Source of the DNA: CAWGJC01 sp965276665
Lineage (GTDB): Bacteria > Pseudomonadota > Alphaproteobacteria > Acetobacterales > Acetobacteraceae
Direction: 5' to 3'
Length of the DNA: 64,000 nt
NCBI GenBank assembly: GCA_965276665.1
Contig: OZ255620.1
Coordinates: forward strand, 4,650,001-4,714,000
In this document: positions 7,646 to 15,641 of the stretch, in pieces
Layout: the number at the start of each line of letters is the position of its first letter
How positions within the stretch are numbered: the first letter of the stretch is position 1
Made by a program: the position numbers and the translations under genes
The notes under the pieces: generated by a model
Databases searched by the model: none
What the model was told of the DNA's origin: nothing
Seen by the model: the letters and a program-made list of their open reading frames with translations, nothing else

Positions 7646-8485
7646 ATGCCGGAACTTCCCGAGGTCGAGACGGTGATGCGCGGGCTCGCCCTGCGGCTCG
7701 CGGGGCGGGTGATCCGCCGCGCCGAGCTGCGTCGCCCCGATCTCCGCTGGCCGGTGCCGGACGGGCTCGCCGCGGCGCTGACCGGCGCCCGCGTCGCCGG
7801 CTTCCGCCGGCGCGGCAAATACATCCTGATGCGGCTCGAGGGCGGGCTTTCCGTGCTGCTGCATCTCGGGATGTCGGGCCGGATCGTCATCGCCCGGAGC
7901 ATCCCGAACGCGCCGGTCGCCCATGAGCATCTGGTGATCGAGACCGATGAGGGATGGCGCATCGGCCTCGTCGATCCGCGCCGGTTCGGCGCGCTCGATC
8001 TGCTGCCGACGGTGGCGGAGGACAGCCACCGGCTGATCGCCGAGCTCGGCCCCGAGCCGCTCGAGCCGGGCTTCGACGTGGCGGTGCTGTCCACCGCGCT
8101 GGCCGGACGGCGGACGCCGATCAAGGCGGCGCTGCTCGATCAGGGCGTGGTGGCCGGGCTCGGGAATATCTATGTGTGCGAGGCGCTGTTCCGGGCCGGC
8201 ATTTCGCCGCGCCGGATGGCGGCGAGCGTGCCGGGGCAGCGCGCGGCGCGGCTGGTCCCGGCGATCCGCACGACGCTCACCGAGGCGATCGCCGCCGGCG
8301 GCTCGTCGCTGCGCGACTACGTGCAGCCCAGCGGCGAGCTCGGCTATTTCCAGCACGCCTGGAAGGTGTACGGGCGGGAAGGCGCGCCCTGCGAGCGCTG
8401 CCCCGGGCCGCCGGCTTGCACCGGCATCGCGCGCATCGTGCAATCCGGCCGCAGCACCTTTTTCTGCGCGAGGCTTCAGCGTTAA
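7646..8485 (+). CDS. mutM: Formamidopyrimidine-DNA glycosylase with altered zinc finger
   Basis: Base-excision repair glycosylase/AP lyase that removes 8-oxoguanine and ring-opened purines. The protein is 279 residues. The catalytic N terminus PELPEVET (Pro2, Glu3), Lys58 in RRGKYI and the helix-two-turn-helix segment around GLGNIYVCEALFRAGISP are present. The C-terminal zinc finger normally reads CxxC-x16-CxxC. Here it reads Cys249-x2-Cys252, an insertion with Cys258, then Cys274-x2-Leu277. The last ligand is lost and an extra cysteine appears in the loop. The base sequence TTCTGCGCGAGGCTTCAG leaves no doubt about Leu277. Confidence 0.95.
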   Translation: MPELPEVETVMRGLALRLAGRVIRRAELRRPDLRWPVPDGLAAALTGARVAGFRRRGKYILMRLEGGLSVLLHLGMSGRIVIARSIPNAPVAHEHLVIETDEGWRIGLVDPRRFGALDLLPTVAEDSHRLIAELGPEPLEPGFDVAVLSTALAGRRTPIKAALLDQGVVAGLGNIYVCEALFRAGISPRRMAASVPGQRAARLVPAIRTTLTEAIAAGGSSLRDYVQPSGELGYFQHAWKVYGREGAPCERCPGPPACTGIARIVQSGRSTFFCARLQR

Positions 8486-8547
8486 GGCGCTTTGGCGCCC
8501 GCCGTGAAAACACACGTGGCCAATGAGCCGAATCGGGGAAACATCAG

Positions 8548-10119
8548 ATGCAACGCCGGACTTTCCTGCAGGCCGCCGCCGCGCTCGCGGCACCCCGCAT
8601 CGCCCGCGCCGAAACGTCGCGCGTGCTGACATTCGTGCCCTATGTCGATCTCGCCATCCTCGATCCGATGGTGAACACCGCCTCGCAGACCCGTACGCAT
8701 GGCTACATGGTCTATGACACGCTGTACGGCACGGATGCGGACTACATCGCGCAACCGGAAATGGTGCAGGGCCATGTCATCGACGATGACGCGAAGACCT
8801 GGACCCTGACCCTGCGCGAGGGGCTGCTGTTCCACGACAACACGCCGGTGCTCGCGCGCGACGTGGTGGCGAGCCTGAAGCGCTGGGGCCAGTCCGACCC
8901 GGCCGGAAGGGCGCTGATTTCCGCCGCCGCCGAGATCGCCGCGACCTCCGACCGCATGCTGCGCTTCCGCTTCCGCGCGCCCTATCATCTGCTGCCGGAC
9001 GTGCTCGGCAAGATCGCCCCGAGCATGGCCTGCATCATGCCCGAGCGCCTCGCCGCCACGGACCCGCACAAGCCGGTGAACGAGGTGGTGGGCAGCGGCC
9101 CGTTCCGCTTCGTGGCCGCCGAGCGCGTGCCGGGCTCCCGCGTGGTCTATGAGAAATTCGCCGGCTACGTGCCGCGGCCCGGCAATGCCGCGCCCGGCCT
9201 CACCACCGGGCCGAAGCGGGTGATGCTCGACCGCGTCGAATGGATCACCATGGCCGATCCCGCCACCGCGTCCGCCGCGCTGCAATCGGGCGAGGTCGAT
9301 TGGGTGGAGGTGCCGACGCCCGACGTCGTGCCGATGCTCCGCCGCAATGGCGCGATCCGCATCGCGGTGAAGGATCGGACCGGCGTGGCCCCGATTCTCC
9401 GCTTCAACTCGATCGAGCCGCCCTTCGACAATGCGGCGATCCGCCGCGCGGTGCTGGGCGCGGTGTCGCAGAAAACCTTCATGGAGGCGTTCTCCAGCGA
9501 CCCGGCCACCTGGCGCGACCATGTCGGCGTGTTCACGCCCGGCACGCCGATGGCGAGCGCGGACGGGCTCGACCGGATCGGCGCGCTGACGCCCGACGCC
9601 GCGAAGCAGGCGATCGCCGCCGCCGGCTATGCCGGGGCGCGGACCGTGGTGATGCTGCCGACCGACCATCCGGTGAACAGCGTGATGGCGGAGGTCGCGG
9701 CCGATCTCTTCAAGCATCTCGGCCTGAACGTGGACGCGCAGTCGATGGATGCCGGCACGATGTTCGAGCGCCGCGCCAATCGCGGCCCGATGGACAAGGG
9801 CGGGTGGAGCTGCTTCCCCTCGATGGTCGGCGGCGCCGACATCCTCAACCCCGCCGTCTCCTTCCTCACCCGCGGCAACGGCGCCAATGCTTGGTACGGC
9901 TGGCCCAGCAGCCCGAAACTCGAAGACCTCCGCGCCCAGTGGTTCGAGGCGCCGAACCTCGCCAAGCAGCAGCGCATCGCCGCGCAGATGCAGCTCCAGA
10001 TCATCGATGACGCGCCCTATGTGCCGCTCGGCCAGATTCTCCAGCCGACCGGCTACCGCAGCAATGTCACCGGCATTCTCGACGGGTTCGCCAAGTTCTG
10101 GAACGTCACCAAGACCTGA
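8548..10119 (+). CDS. Peptide/nickel-type ABC substrate-binding protein (orphan)
   Basis: Family 5 (DppA/OppA-like) periplasmic binding protein, 523 residues. The N terminus MQRRTFLQAAAALAAPRIARA has a twin-arginine motif (RRTFLQ), so export by Tat is likely. The mature part has the family's LAILDPMVNTAS...THGYMVYDTLYG opening and GSGPFRF (residues about 180-186). No permease or ATPase adjoins it; mutM is upstream and a VOC gene faces it. It must work with a transporter encoded elsewhere, possibly the dpp-type operon at 58699-64000. The ligand is unknown. Confidence 0.9.
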   Translation: MQRRTFLQAAAALAAPRIARAETSRVLTFVPYVDLAILDPMVNTASQTRTHGYMVYDTLYGTDADYIAQPEMVQGHVIDDDAKTWTLTLREGLLFHDNTPVLARDVVASLKRWGQSDPAGRALISAAAEIAATSDRMLRFRFRAPYHLLPDVLGKIAPSMACIMPERLAATDPHKPVNEVVGSGPFRFVAAERVPGSRVVYEKFAGYVPRPGNAAPGLTTGPKRVMLDRVEWITMADPATASAALQSGEVDWVEVPTPDVVPMLRRNGAIRIAVKDRTGVAPILRFNSIEPPFDNAAIRRAVLGAVSQKTFMEAFSSDPATWRDHVGVFTPGTPMASADGLDRIGALTPDAAKQAIAAAGYAGARTVVMLPTDHPVNSVMAEVAADLFKHLGLNVDAQSMDAGTMFERRANRGPMDKGGWSCFPSMVGGADILNPAVSFLTRGNGANAWYGWPSSPKLEDLRAQWFEAPNLAKQQRIAAQMQLQIIDDAPYVPLGQILQPTGYRSNVTGILDGFAKFWNVTKT

Positions 10120-10137
10120 AAGCGCGCGCGGCGGCTT

Positions 10138-10548
10138 CTACTCTTCCCGCCCGGTGAACAGCACGAGATTGCCGTCTGGATCGCGCACGATGAAGGTGGA
10201 GGCGCCCCAGGGCTGCTTCTTCAGCTCGGCGGCGAAGGGTACGCCGGCCGCGCGGTATTCCCGGAACAGCGGCGCCGCATCCTCGAGCGTGATCGAGGCG
10301 GATAGCAGCTCCTCTCGGTCGCGCCGCGCGGGGTCGAGGATCGGCATGCGCAGGCAGCGCAGATTGAGCCGCACGCCGTCGCGGCGCACCTGTCCGTAAT
10401 AGGGCGGGTCGCCATAGAGGAAGACCACGCTGAAGCCGAGCTTTTCCCCGTAGAATTCGGTCGCCGCCGCCATGTCCGCGACGAAGAGCTGCGGCTCCGC
10501 CGTGAGCAGAATAGTTCGGGACGGCTTCGGCTCAGGCGCATCGTCCAA
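10138..10548 (-). CDS. VOC-family (glyoxalase/bleomycin-resistance fold) protein
   Basis: 136 residues with the paired beta-alpha-beta modules of vicinal-oxygen-chelate proteins: EPQLFVADMAAATEFYGEKLGF at the start and FIVRDPDGNLVLFTGR at the end. Such proteins include glyoxalases, dioxygenases and drug-binding proteins; which of these applies cannot be said. The start is a TTG at 10548, because GGAGGA sits nine bases upstream and the nearest ATG (10541) is in another frame. The insertion cassette at 10607 begins 58 bases upstream and may have displaced its native promoter region. Confidence 0.8.
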   Translation of the reverse strand: MDDAPEPKPSRTILLTAEPQLFVADMAAATEFYGEKLGFSVVFLYGDPPYYGQVRRDGVRLNLRCLRMPILDPARRDREELLSASITLEDAAPLFREYRAAGVPFAAELKKQPWGASTFIVRDPDGNLVLFTGREE

Positions 10549-10606
10549 TGTCCTAACTCCTCCGCTCGGGCGTGTCGGTCCGCGGGATCGGCCTATCGCG
10601 CCGGCC

Positions 10607-11549
10607 GGTAGTGTCTCAGTTTGAATTAGCCGTGCTCACTTCGATGTTGTCCTCGATTTGCTGCCGCTGCTCAGACGCCTCTAACGTCGGCAAGTCGCTT
10701 GATCGAGTACTCGTCGACCCAGCAAATGACGGCTTCCCACGCCGCCGACGCTTGCTCGGCGATGTCATGCGCATCGCCGTCGAGACCGGCGGCGTTGTGG
10801 GGCAGCGCCAGGTCAAGGTCGGGAACGTCGACATGCGACTCGTCCCAATCGATCAGCGCGACCCGATCCGCGGTCATGCGGACGTTGCCCGGGTTGTTGG
10901 GGTTGCCGTGGACCACGCATGTCTGGCGTCCGATGAGACGCACCCACGCTGCTCGGCATCGAGCAACGCCTTCAGGCGGCATCGCGCCAAGGTCGATCTT
11001 CGTCCCGGTCTCGGCGTGCAGAAGGTCGGTCGACGATCGCCAGCCTGGGCGCTGCGGCCAGCCCTGCGTCAACCGATGCAGCTGGCGGAGCGTGTCGGCC
11101 ACGCGACGCCAGTCCGCCTCCGTCTCGGGTGATCCGCCCTCCACATAGGTCATCACCATCAGACCGTCCGCGAACAGCCGGCCGTCCATCGTCGCAATCG
11201 GCATCGGCACGGTCAGACCTTCACGGTCGAGGTGGTGGAGGAGCTCCGTCTCCCATGCGAGGTCGGCATCGCTCCTGGTACCTAGGCGACCGACCGCGAG
11301 GTGCCCGTGGACACGCACGCTCCACACTTCGTTCGCGACCCCACCAGCAAGCGGTTCGATGCGAGTTACGTCGTCACCCCACTGTCCAAGTGCCTCCCAT
11401 CCCGCTGATGACATCGTAAGCCTTCGGTTTAGACAACTTATCGCCGCCGCTCAGGGCCGCTCATCAAAGTGATCTACGCCATGCGCTCTCAAGGACGGGA
11501 TCGGACGCGAGTTTGGTCAAGGTAGACAGTTTCAAACTGAGACACTACC
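10607..11549. mobile_element. Transposase-free insertion cassette with terminal inverted repeats
   Basis: A 943-bp element bounded by perfect 19-base inverted repeats, GGTAGTGTCTCAGTTTGAA at 10607-10625 and its complement at 11531-11549, and by an 8-bp target duplication. It contains a single gene, a phosphotransferase-like ORF, and no transposase, so it must have been moved in trans by an insertion sequence that recognises these ends. This is the structure of a mobile insertion cassette. The interior looks less GC-rich than its surroundings, a sign of recent arrival. It sits between two divergently transcribed genes and breaks neither reading frame. An 8-bp duplication and GG-starting ends occur in families such as IS6 and ISL3; I cannot assign one. 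Confidence 0.85.
10671..11414 (-). CDS. Aminoglycoside phosphotransferase-like protein carried by the cassette
   Basis: 247 residues with the APH/choline-kinase fold: nucleotide-binding PLAGGVANEVWSVRV (21-35), hinge VMTYVEGG (87-94), catalytic loop HGNPNNPGNV (169-178), and metal-binding LIDWDES (187-193). Catalytic loops of this fold normally read HGD, with Asp as the base. Here codon 171 is AAC (Asn), one base away from GAC, so catalysis may be impaired. The ATG at 11414 has GAAGG six bases upstream. It is the only gene in the mobile cassette. The substrate is unknown and antibiotic resistance should not be assumed. Confidence 0.85.
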   Translation of the reverse strand: MSSAGWEALGQWGDDVTRIEPLAGGVANEVWSVRVHGHLAVGRLGTRSDADLAWETELLHHLDREGLTVPMPIATMDGRLFADGLMVMTYVEGGSPETEADWRRVADTLRQLHRLTQGWPQRPGWRSSTDLLHAETGTKIDLGAMPPEGVARCRAAWVRLIGRQTCVVHGNPNNPGNVRMTADRVALIDWDESHVDVPDLDLALPHNAAGLDGDAHDIAEQASAAWEAVICWVDEYSIKRLADVRGV

Positions 11550-11600
11550 CGCCGGCCGCCGGATCCTTGCCCCGGTCGCAACTTCAGATGCAATTATCCG

Positions 11601-12056
11601 ATGCGCAAACCCTCAAGACAAGCCCCCCTCGCGCTCGCCTTTCTGGCGGCGCCCGGCCTGGCGGGAGGATCCGGGGCCGCCCACGCGGCGGTGCCTGGCT
11701 GCTGGGGCGACGGCTCGTCGCGTCCGGCCCGGGTCGAGATGTCCTGCGTCGGGTTGACCGAACCCTTTCTGCTCGGCTTGCGCGGCGCGATGCTGGGTCA
11801 GGTGGAGGCCGCGATGCGGGCGCCCGGCCTGTTCAACGGCACCAACCTGCATTTCGTCGCCGAGGCGAAAGCGGGGCAGGGGCAGGTCGGCGACGTAAAC
11901 TTCACCTTCGATGACGGCCGGGTGGCGATCATCTGGGCGTTTCTCGAACCGGCGGCGGGACAGCGCCGGATCGGCCGGTTCATCTGGAACGCGAGCACGC
12001 CGGGGTGCTCGGATTTTCCCGGCAGCGCAATGAGCCGCTGCAAAGGCGGCGGCTGA
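11601..12056 (+). CDS. Secreted hypothetical protein
   Basis: 151 residues with a signal peptide (basic MRKPSRQ, hydrophobic LALAFLAAPGLAGG, cleavage near AAHAA). The mature domain has four cysteines (PGCWG, MSCVG, PGCSD, SRCKGG), suggesting two disulfides in the periplasm, and ends close to the stop with CKGGG. I do not recognise the family. No strong ribosome site precedes the ATG at 11601. The insertion cassette ends 51 bases upstream, so its original promoter may have been moved away or replaced. Confidence 0.65.
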   Translation: MRKPSRQAPLALAFLAAPGLAGGSGAAHAAVPGCWGDGSSRPARVEMSCVGLTEPFLLGLRGAMLGQVEAAMRAPGLFNGTNLHFVAEAKAGQGQVGDVNFTFDDGRVAIIWAFLEPAAGQRRIGRFIWNASTPGCSDFPGSAMSRCKGGG

Positions 12057-12060
12057 GGGA

Positions 12061-12170
12061 GCTAGAGCATCATCCGTTCGAACGGACTCGTTCGAGCGGA
12101 TAAAGATGCTCGCCAAAACAAACAGCTAGAGCCTGTGCCGTGAGCGAATGCGAACGGAACATGCTCTAGC
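12061..12170. repeat. 110-bp palindromic dispersed repeat, copy 1
   Basis: The element is bounded by perfect 10-base terminal inverted repeats (GCTAGAGCAT at 12061-12070, its complement at 12161-12170). Its left half is a hairpin built from GAGCATC and GATGCTC around TTCGAACGGA/TCGTTCGAGC. A second copy lies at 37303-37412. This copy fills the gap between two convergent genes, and its right terminal repeat supplies the TAG stop of the binding-protein gene at 12166. It is MITE-like and has no coding capacity. Confidence 0.85.
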
Positions 12171-13701
12171 GGAGGCTCATCCCGGTCGGGCGGATCAGCC
12201 CGTCCGGCACCGGCGCGAATCCCTGCACGCGGTCGCTCAGCGCGAACAGCCAGGTCAGATTATAGAGAAAGATGTCCGGCCGGTCCGCCGTGTAGGCGGC
12301 GACCACCTTGCGATACAGCGCCTGGCGCGTCGGCACATCCGTCGCCGCCCGCGTCTGCGCGAGCAAACCGTCGAAATCCTTGCTGCAATACTTGCCCCAG
12401 TTCTGGAACCCGTCGCAGGCGAGGAAGATCGAGATGTTGAAATCTGGGTCCGGGCGCCCGCTCCACAGCACCAGCGACATCTGGTAGTCGCCGCGGTTGT
12501 TGGCGGCGACCAGCGTGTTCGGCTCGAGGGTGCGCAGCGTGACGTCGAACCCGGCCTCCGCCGCCATCGACTGGATCACCTGGCCGGCCTGGGCCTCGGA
12601 CGGGCTGTTCTCGACGCTCAGCGTCACCGCCACGCGCGGGTGCCCGGCCGCCTGCAGCAGCGCCTTGGCGCCGGCCACGTCGCGCGACGGCAGCGGCACG
12701 TTGGGGTCCCAGTACCGGCTATGCGGCAGTTCCGTCTGGTTGTTCGGCACGAACAGCCCGTTCATCACCACCTGGTTGATCACATCCCGGTCGATCGCCT
12801 TCTCGAAGGCGGCGCGCACCCGCGGATCCTCGCCGAGCGGGTTCTTCGACTGCGGCCCGTTCCCGACATTGATGGTGAGCGTGCGGTAGGCGGTGGCCGG
12901 CACCTGGGCGAGGCGCAGATGCGGGTCGGATTTCACCGTCGCGACATCGGTCGGGCCGAGCCGCTCGATCATGTCGAGCTGGCCGCCGCGCAGATCGTTG
13001 AGCCGCACCGTGGTGTCCGGGATCGCCTCGAAGGTGACGCGGTCGAGAGCGATCTGTCCGGCATTCCAGTATCCCGGGAAGCGCTGCAGCACGATCTGGC
13101 CCTGCGCGACCCGGGAGACGAAGGAGAACGGCCCGGCGCAGACCGGGTGCGCGGCGAAATTCACCCCTTCCGCGGCCGCCGCCTTGGGCGAGACGATCAT
13201 CCCCGCGCGGTCGGACAGCACGGCGAGCAGCGGTGCGTAGGGTTGCGAGAGGTCGAGCCGGATCGTGCGCGGATCGACCACCACGATGCCGGAGACCGGT
13301 TTCAGCTCGGTCTTGCGCACGCTCGCCGGCGCGGCGCGGGCGCGCTCCAGGCTGGCGCGGACCGCCTCGGCGTCCATCTTCGTGCCGTCCTGGAAGGTGA
13401 CGCCGTCGCGCAGCGTCAGGGTCAGCGCCCGGCCATCCGGCGCCCAGGACCAGGCGGTGGCGAGCTGGGGCACGAAATTCATCGACGGGTCGAGATCGAT
13501 CAGCTTGTCGCAGAGGCTGGCGAACACGATGCGCCCGGCGAAGGTGCCGCCGAGCATCGGGTCGAGCTGATCGGGGTCGTCCTGCATCCCGACGCGCAGC
13601 GTCCCGGCGGCGCGGGCCGGGGTGGAGATCGCCAGGCCGAGGAGGGAGAGGGTGGGGAGGGCGAGGAGCAGAAACAGCGCGGCACGCGTCGGGCGGGGCA
13701 T
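12166..13701 (-). CDS. Peptide-type ABC substrate-binding protein (orphan)
   Basis: Family 5 periplasmic binding protein of 511 residues. A Sec signal peptide runs from MPRPTRAALFLLL to a cleavage site near STPARAA. The mature protein starts with TLRVGMQDDPDQLDPMLGG and shows the family's AHPVCAGPFSFVSR segment and YWDPNVPLPSRDVAGAKALLQAAG near the C-terminal third. AGGAAG precedes the ATG at 13701. No transporter membrane or ATPase genes adjoin. The last codon and stop (CGC TAG) fall inside the 110-bp repeat, so the repeat may have set the present C terminus. Confidence 0.9.
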   Translation of the reverse strand: MPRPTRAALFLLLALPTLSLLGLAISTPARAAGTLRVGMQDDPDQLDPMLGGTFAGRIVFASLCDKLIDLDPSMNFVPQLATAWSWAPDGRALTLTLRDGVTFQDGTKMDAEAVRASLERARAAPASVRKTELKPVSGIVVVDPRTIRLDLSQPYAPLLAVLSDRAGMIVSPKAAAAEGVNFAAHPVCAGPFSFVSRVAQGQIVLQRFPGYWNAGQIALDRVTFEAIPDTTVRLNDLRGGQLDMIERLGPTDVATVKSDPHLRLAQVPATAYRTLTINVGNGPQSKNPLGEDPRVRAAFEKAIDRDVINQVVMNGLFVPNNQTELPHSRYWDPNVPLPSRDVAGAKALLQAAGHPRVAVTLSVENSPSEAQAGQVIQSMAAEAGFDVTLRTLEPNTLVAANNRGDYQMSLVLWSGRPDPDFNISIFLACDGFQNWGKYCSKDFDGLLAQTRAATDVPTRQALYRKVVAAYTADRPDIFLYNLTWLFALSDRVQGFAPVPDGLIRPTGMSLR

Positions 13702-13839
13702 CGTCTTCTTCCTGGGGGGCCAGCCGGAGCATGGTTCCCTCATTCCGCCGCCGGTGCAATCCCGTGGCGGGTCCGCGCTTGGAAACCGGATGCGAAGGCC
13801 ATACCTCTGCGCCCATCGAAGCACCACGAGGAGACGCGC

Positions 13840-14481
13840 ATGACCATCCAGCTTGGGCAGATCGCCCCCGATTTCGAGCAGGACAGCACGGTGGGGCGCA
13901 TCCGCTTCCACGAATGGCTCGGCAATTCCTGGGGGGTGCTGTTCAGCCACCCGAAGGATTTCACCCCGGTCTGCACCACCGAGCTCGGCGTGGTCGCCCG
14001 TCTGAAGCCGGAATGGGAGAAGCGCAACGTCAAGGTGATCGGGCTTTCCGTCGATCCCGCCGACCGCCATCACGGCTGGGAGAAGGACATCGCCGAGACC
14101 CAGGGCGCCGCGGTGAACTTTCCGATGCTCGCCGACCCCGACCGCAAGGTGTCGAACCTCTACGGGATGGTCCATCCCGACGCCGACCCCACGGTGACGG
14201 TGCGCAGCGTGTTCGTCATCGATCCCAACAAGAAGGTGCGGCTCACGCTCACCTATCCGCCGAGTGCGGGGCGGAATTTCGACGAGATCCTGCGGGTGAT
14301 CGACAGCCTCCAGCTGACCGACGCGCACAAGGTGACGACGCCGGCGAACTGGCAGAACGGCGATGAGGTGATTGTCGCCCCGAGCGTCTCCGACGAAGAC
14401 GCGAAAAAGATGTTCCCGCAAGGGTTCCGTACGCTGAAACCCTATCTGCGCATGGTCGAGCAGCCCAAGAAGGCGAGCTGA
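13840..14481 (+). CDS. 1-Cys peroxiredoxin (Prx6 type)
   Basis: Thiol peroxidase of 213 residues that reduces hydrogen peroxide and organic hydroperoxides. The active-site block is HPKDFTPVCTTELG, with the peroxidatic Cys about residue 47. The extended C-terminal domain and the QNGDEVIVAPSVSDEDA block are typical of the Prx6/1-Cys subgroup, and no resolving cysteine is visible. The ATG at 13840 follows a CGAGGAG site. The gene diverges from the binding-protein gene at 13701, with a 138-base shared upstream region. Confidence 0.95.
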   Translation: MTIQLGQIAPDFEQDSTVGRIRFHEWLGNSWGVLFSHPKDFTPVCTTELGVVARLKPEWEKRNVKVIGLSVDPADRHHGWEKDIAETQGAAVNFPMLADPDRKVSNLYGMVHPDADPTVTVRSVFVIDPNKKVRLTLTYPPSAGRNFDEILRVIDSLQLTDAHKVTTPANWQNGDEVIVAPSVSDEDAKKMFPQGFRTLKPYLRMVEQPKKAS

Positions 14482-14518
14482 GGCGGTAGGGCGGCCGTTC
14501 CGGCGGGGCGGCCGTCCG

Positions 14519-14536
14519 CTGTCACTTAACCTTCAT
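14519..14536 (+). promoter_or_regulatory. Pho box upstream of pstS
   Basis: CTGTCACTTAACCTTCAT matches the 18-base Pho box, two CTGTCAT-like direct repeats spaced by an A/T-rich four-base linker and set 11 bases apart. It lies 82 bases before the pstS start. PhoB, the likely regulator, is encoded at the far end of the same gene cluster (19107). Confidence 0.8.
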
Positions 14537-14617
14537 GAAATTGAAATCTTCTGGTCGCCTCCCGGCACTAGGGTCCGCCCGCATTCGGCGCCCGGCGCCG
14601 CATCCTGAGGAGGTATC

Positions 14618-15625
14618 ATGAGATTCGCTGCTCCCGCGCTGGCGCTCGCGCTGGCCGGTTTTTCCGTCCCCGCCATGGCCCAGCAGATCACCGGCGCCGG
14701 CTCCACCTTCGCCGCGCCGATCTATGGCAAATGGGGTGAGGCGGCGAAGAGCGCGCTCAACATTGAGCTGAACTACCAGGCGATCGGCTCCGGCGCCGGC
14801 CAGAACCAGATCTTCAACCGCACCGTCGATTTCGGCGCCTCCGACGCGCCGGTGCCGCCCGACAAGCTCGCCTCGAACAACCTGCTGCAATTCCCGACGG
14901 TGATGGGCGCGGTCGACATCATCGTGAACATCCCGGGCGTCACCGCCAACGAGCTCAAGCTCGACGGGCCGACGCTCGCCAACATCTATCTCGGCACCAT
15001 TACCAAGTGGAACGACAAGCACATCGCCGCGCTCAATCCCGGTGTGAAGCTGCCGAACGTCGCGATCGCGCCGGTCTATCGCGCCGATGGCTCGGGCACG
15101 ACCTATGTCTTCACCGATTACCTCTCGATGGTGAGCCCGGACTGGAAGAGCCAGGTCGGCGCCAACACCTCGGTGAAATGGCCCGCCGGCAGCGGCGCGC
15201 GCGGCAGTGACGGCGTCGCCGGCACCGTGCACAACATCCGCGGCGGCATCGGTTACGCCGAGAGCGCCTATGCGACGCAGAACAAGCTCACCACCGTGCA
15301 GCTAAAGAACGCGGCCGGCAAATACGTGACGCCGACCATGGCCTCCTTCGCCGCCGCCGCGTCGAATGCCGATTGGTCGAAGGTGCAGAATTTCGCGATC
15401 GACCTCAATAACGAGCCCGGTGCGACGAGCTGGCCGATTGTCTCCGCCACCTTCGTGCTGCTGCCGACCAACCCGAAGAACGAGGCGCAGGGCGCCGCGG
15501 TCGAGAAATTCTTCGACTGGGGCTTTTCCAGCGGCGATAAGATCGCCGCCTCGCTCGACTACGTGACGCTGCCCGCCTCGGTGAAGGATGCGGTGCGGGC
15601 GGCCTGGAAAGCGCAGGTGAAATAA
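14618..15625 (+). CDS. pstS: Phosphate ABC transporter periplasmic binding protein PstS
   Basis: High-affinity phosphate-binding protein, 335 residues. The signal peptide is MRFAAPALALALAGFSVPAMA. The mature N terminus QQITGAGSTFAAPIYGKW, the loop DFGASDAPVP and the phosphate-contacting RADGSGTTYVF and GSGARGSDGV segments are classic PstS. It follows a Pho box and a GAGGAGGT-like ribosome site and is the first gene of pstSCAB-phoU-phoB. Confidence 0.97.
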   Translation: MRFAAPALALALAGFSVPAMAQQITGAGSTFAAPIYGKWGEAAKSALNIELNYQAIGSGAGQNQIFNRTVDFGASDAPVPPDKLASNNLLQFPTVMGAVDIIVNIPGVTANELKLDGPTLANIYLGTITKWNDKHIAALNPGVKLPNVAIAPVYRADGSGTTYVFTDYLSMVSPDWKSQVGANTSVKWPAGSGARGSDGVAGTVHNIRGGIGYAESAYATQNKLTTVQLKNAAGKYVTPTMASFAAAASNADWSKVQNFAIDLNNEPGATSWPIVSATFVLLPTNPKNEAQGAAVEKFFDWGFSSGDKIAASLDYVTLPASVKDAVRAAWKAQVK

Positions 15626-15641
15626 GGCGCCAGGGCTGATC

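Larger units (their letters stand above)
10599..11557. repeat. 8-bp target-site duplication flanking the insertion cassette
   Basis: CGCCGGCC occurs immediately outside both ends of the cassette, at 10599-10606 and 11550-11557. This is what a transposition event with an 8-base staggered cut leaves behind. The coordinates span both copies and the element between them. Confidence 0.85.

Noticed and set aside
12061..12116. Minus-strand start MASIFIRSNESVRTDDAL, repeated at 37303-37358
   Set aside because: The shared peptide is only the translation of the 110-bp palindromic repeat. It runs into unrelated sequence at each site and has no gene-like continuation.
12166..14421. A single 751-codon minus-strand frame spanning the binding protein and the peroxiredoxin region
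   Set aside because: Only the part from the ATG at 13701 has family similarity and a ribosome site; the rest is antisense to the peroxiredoxin.
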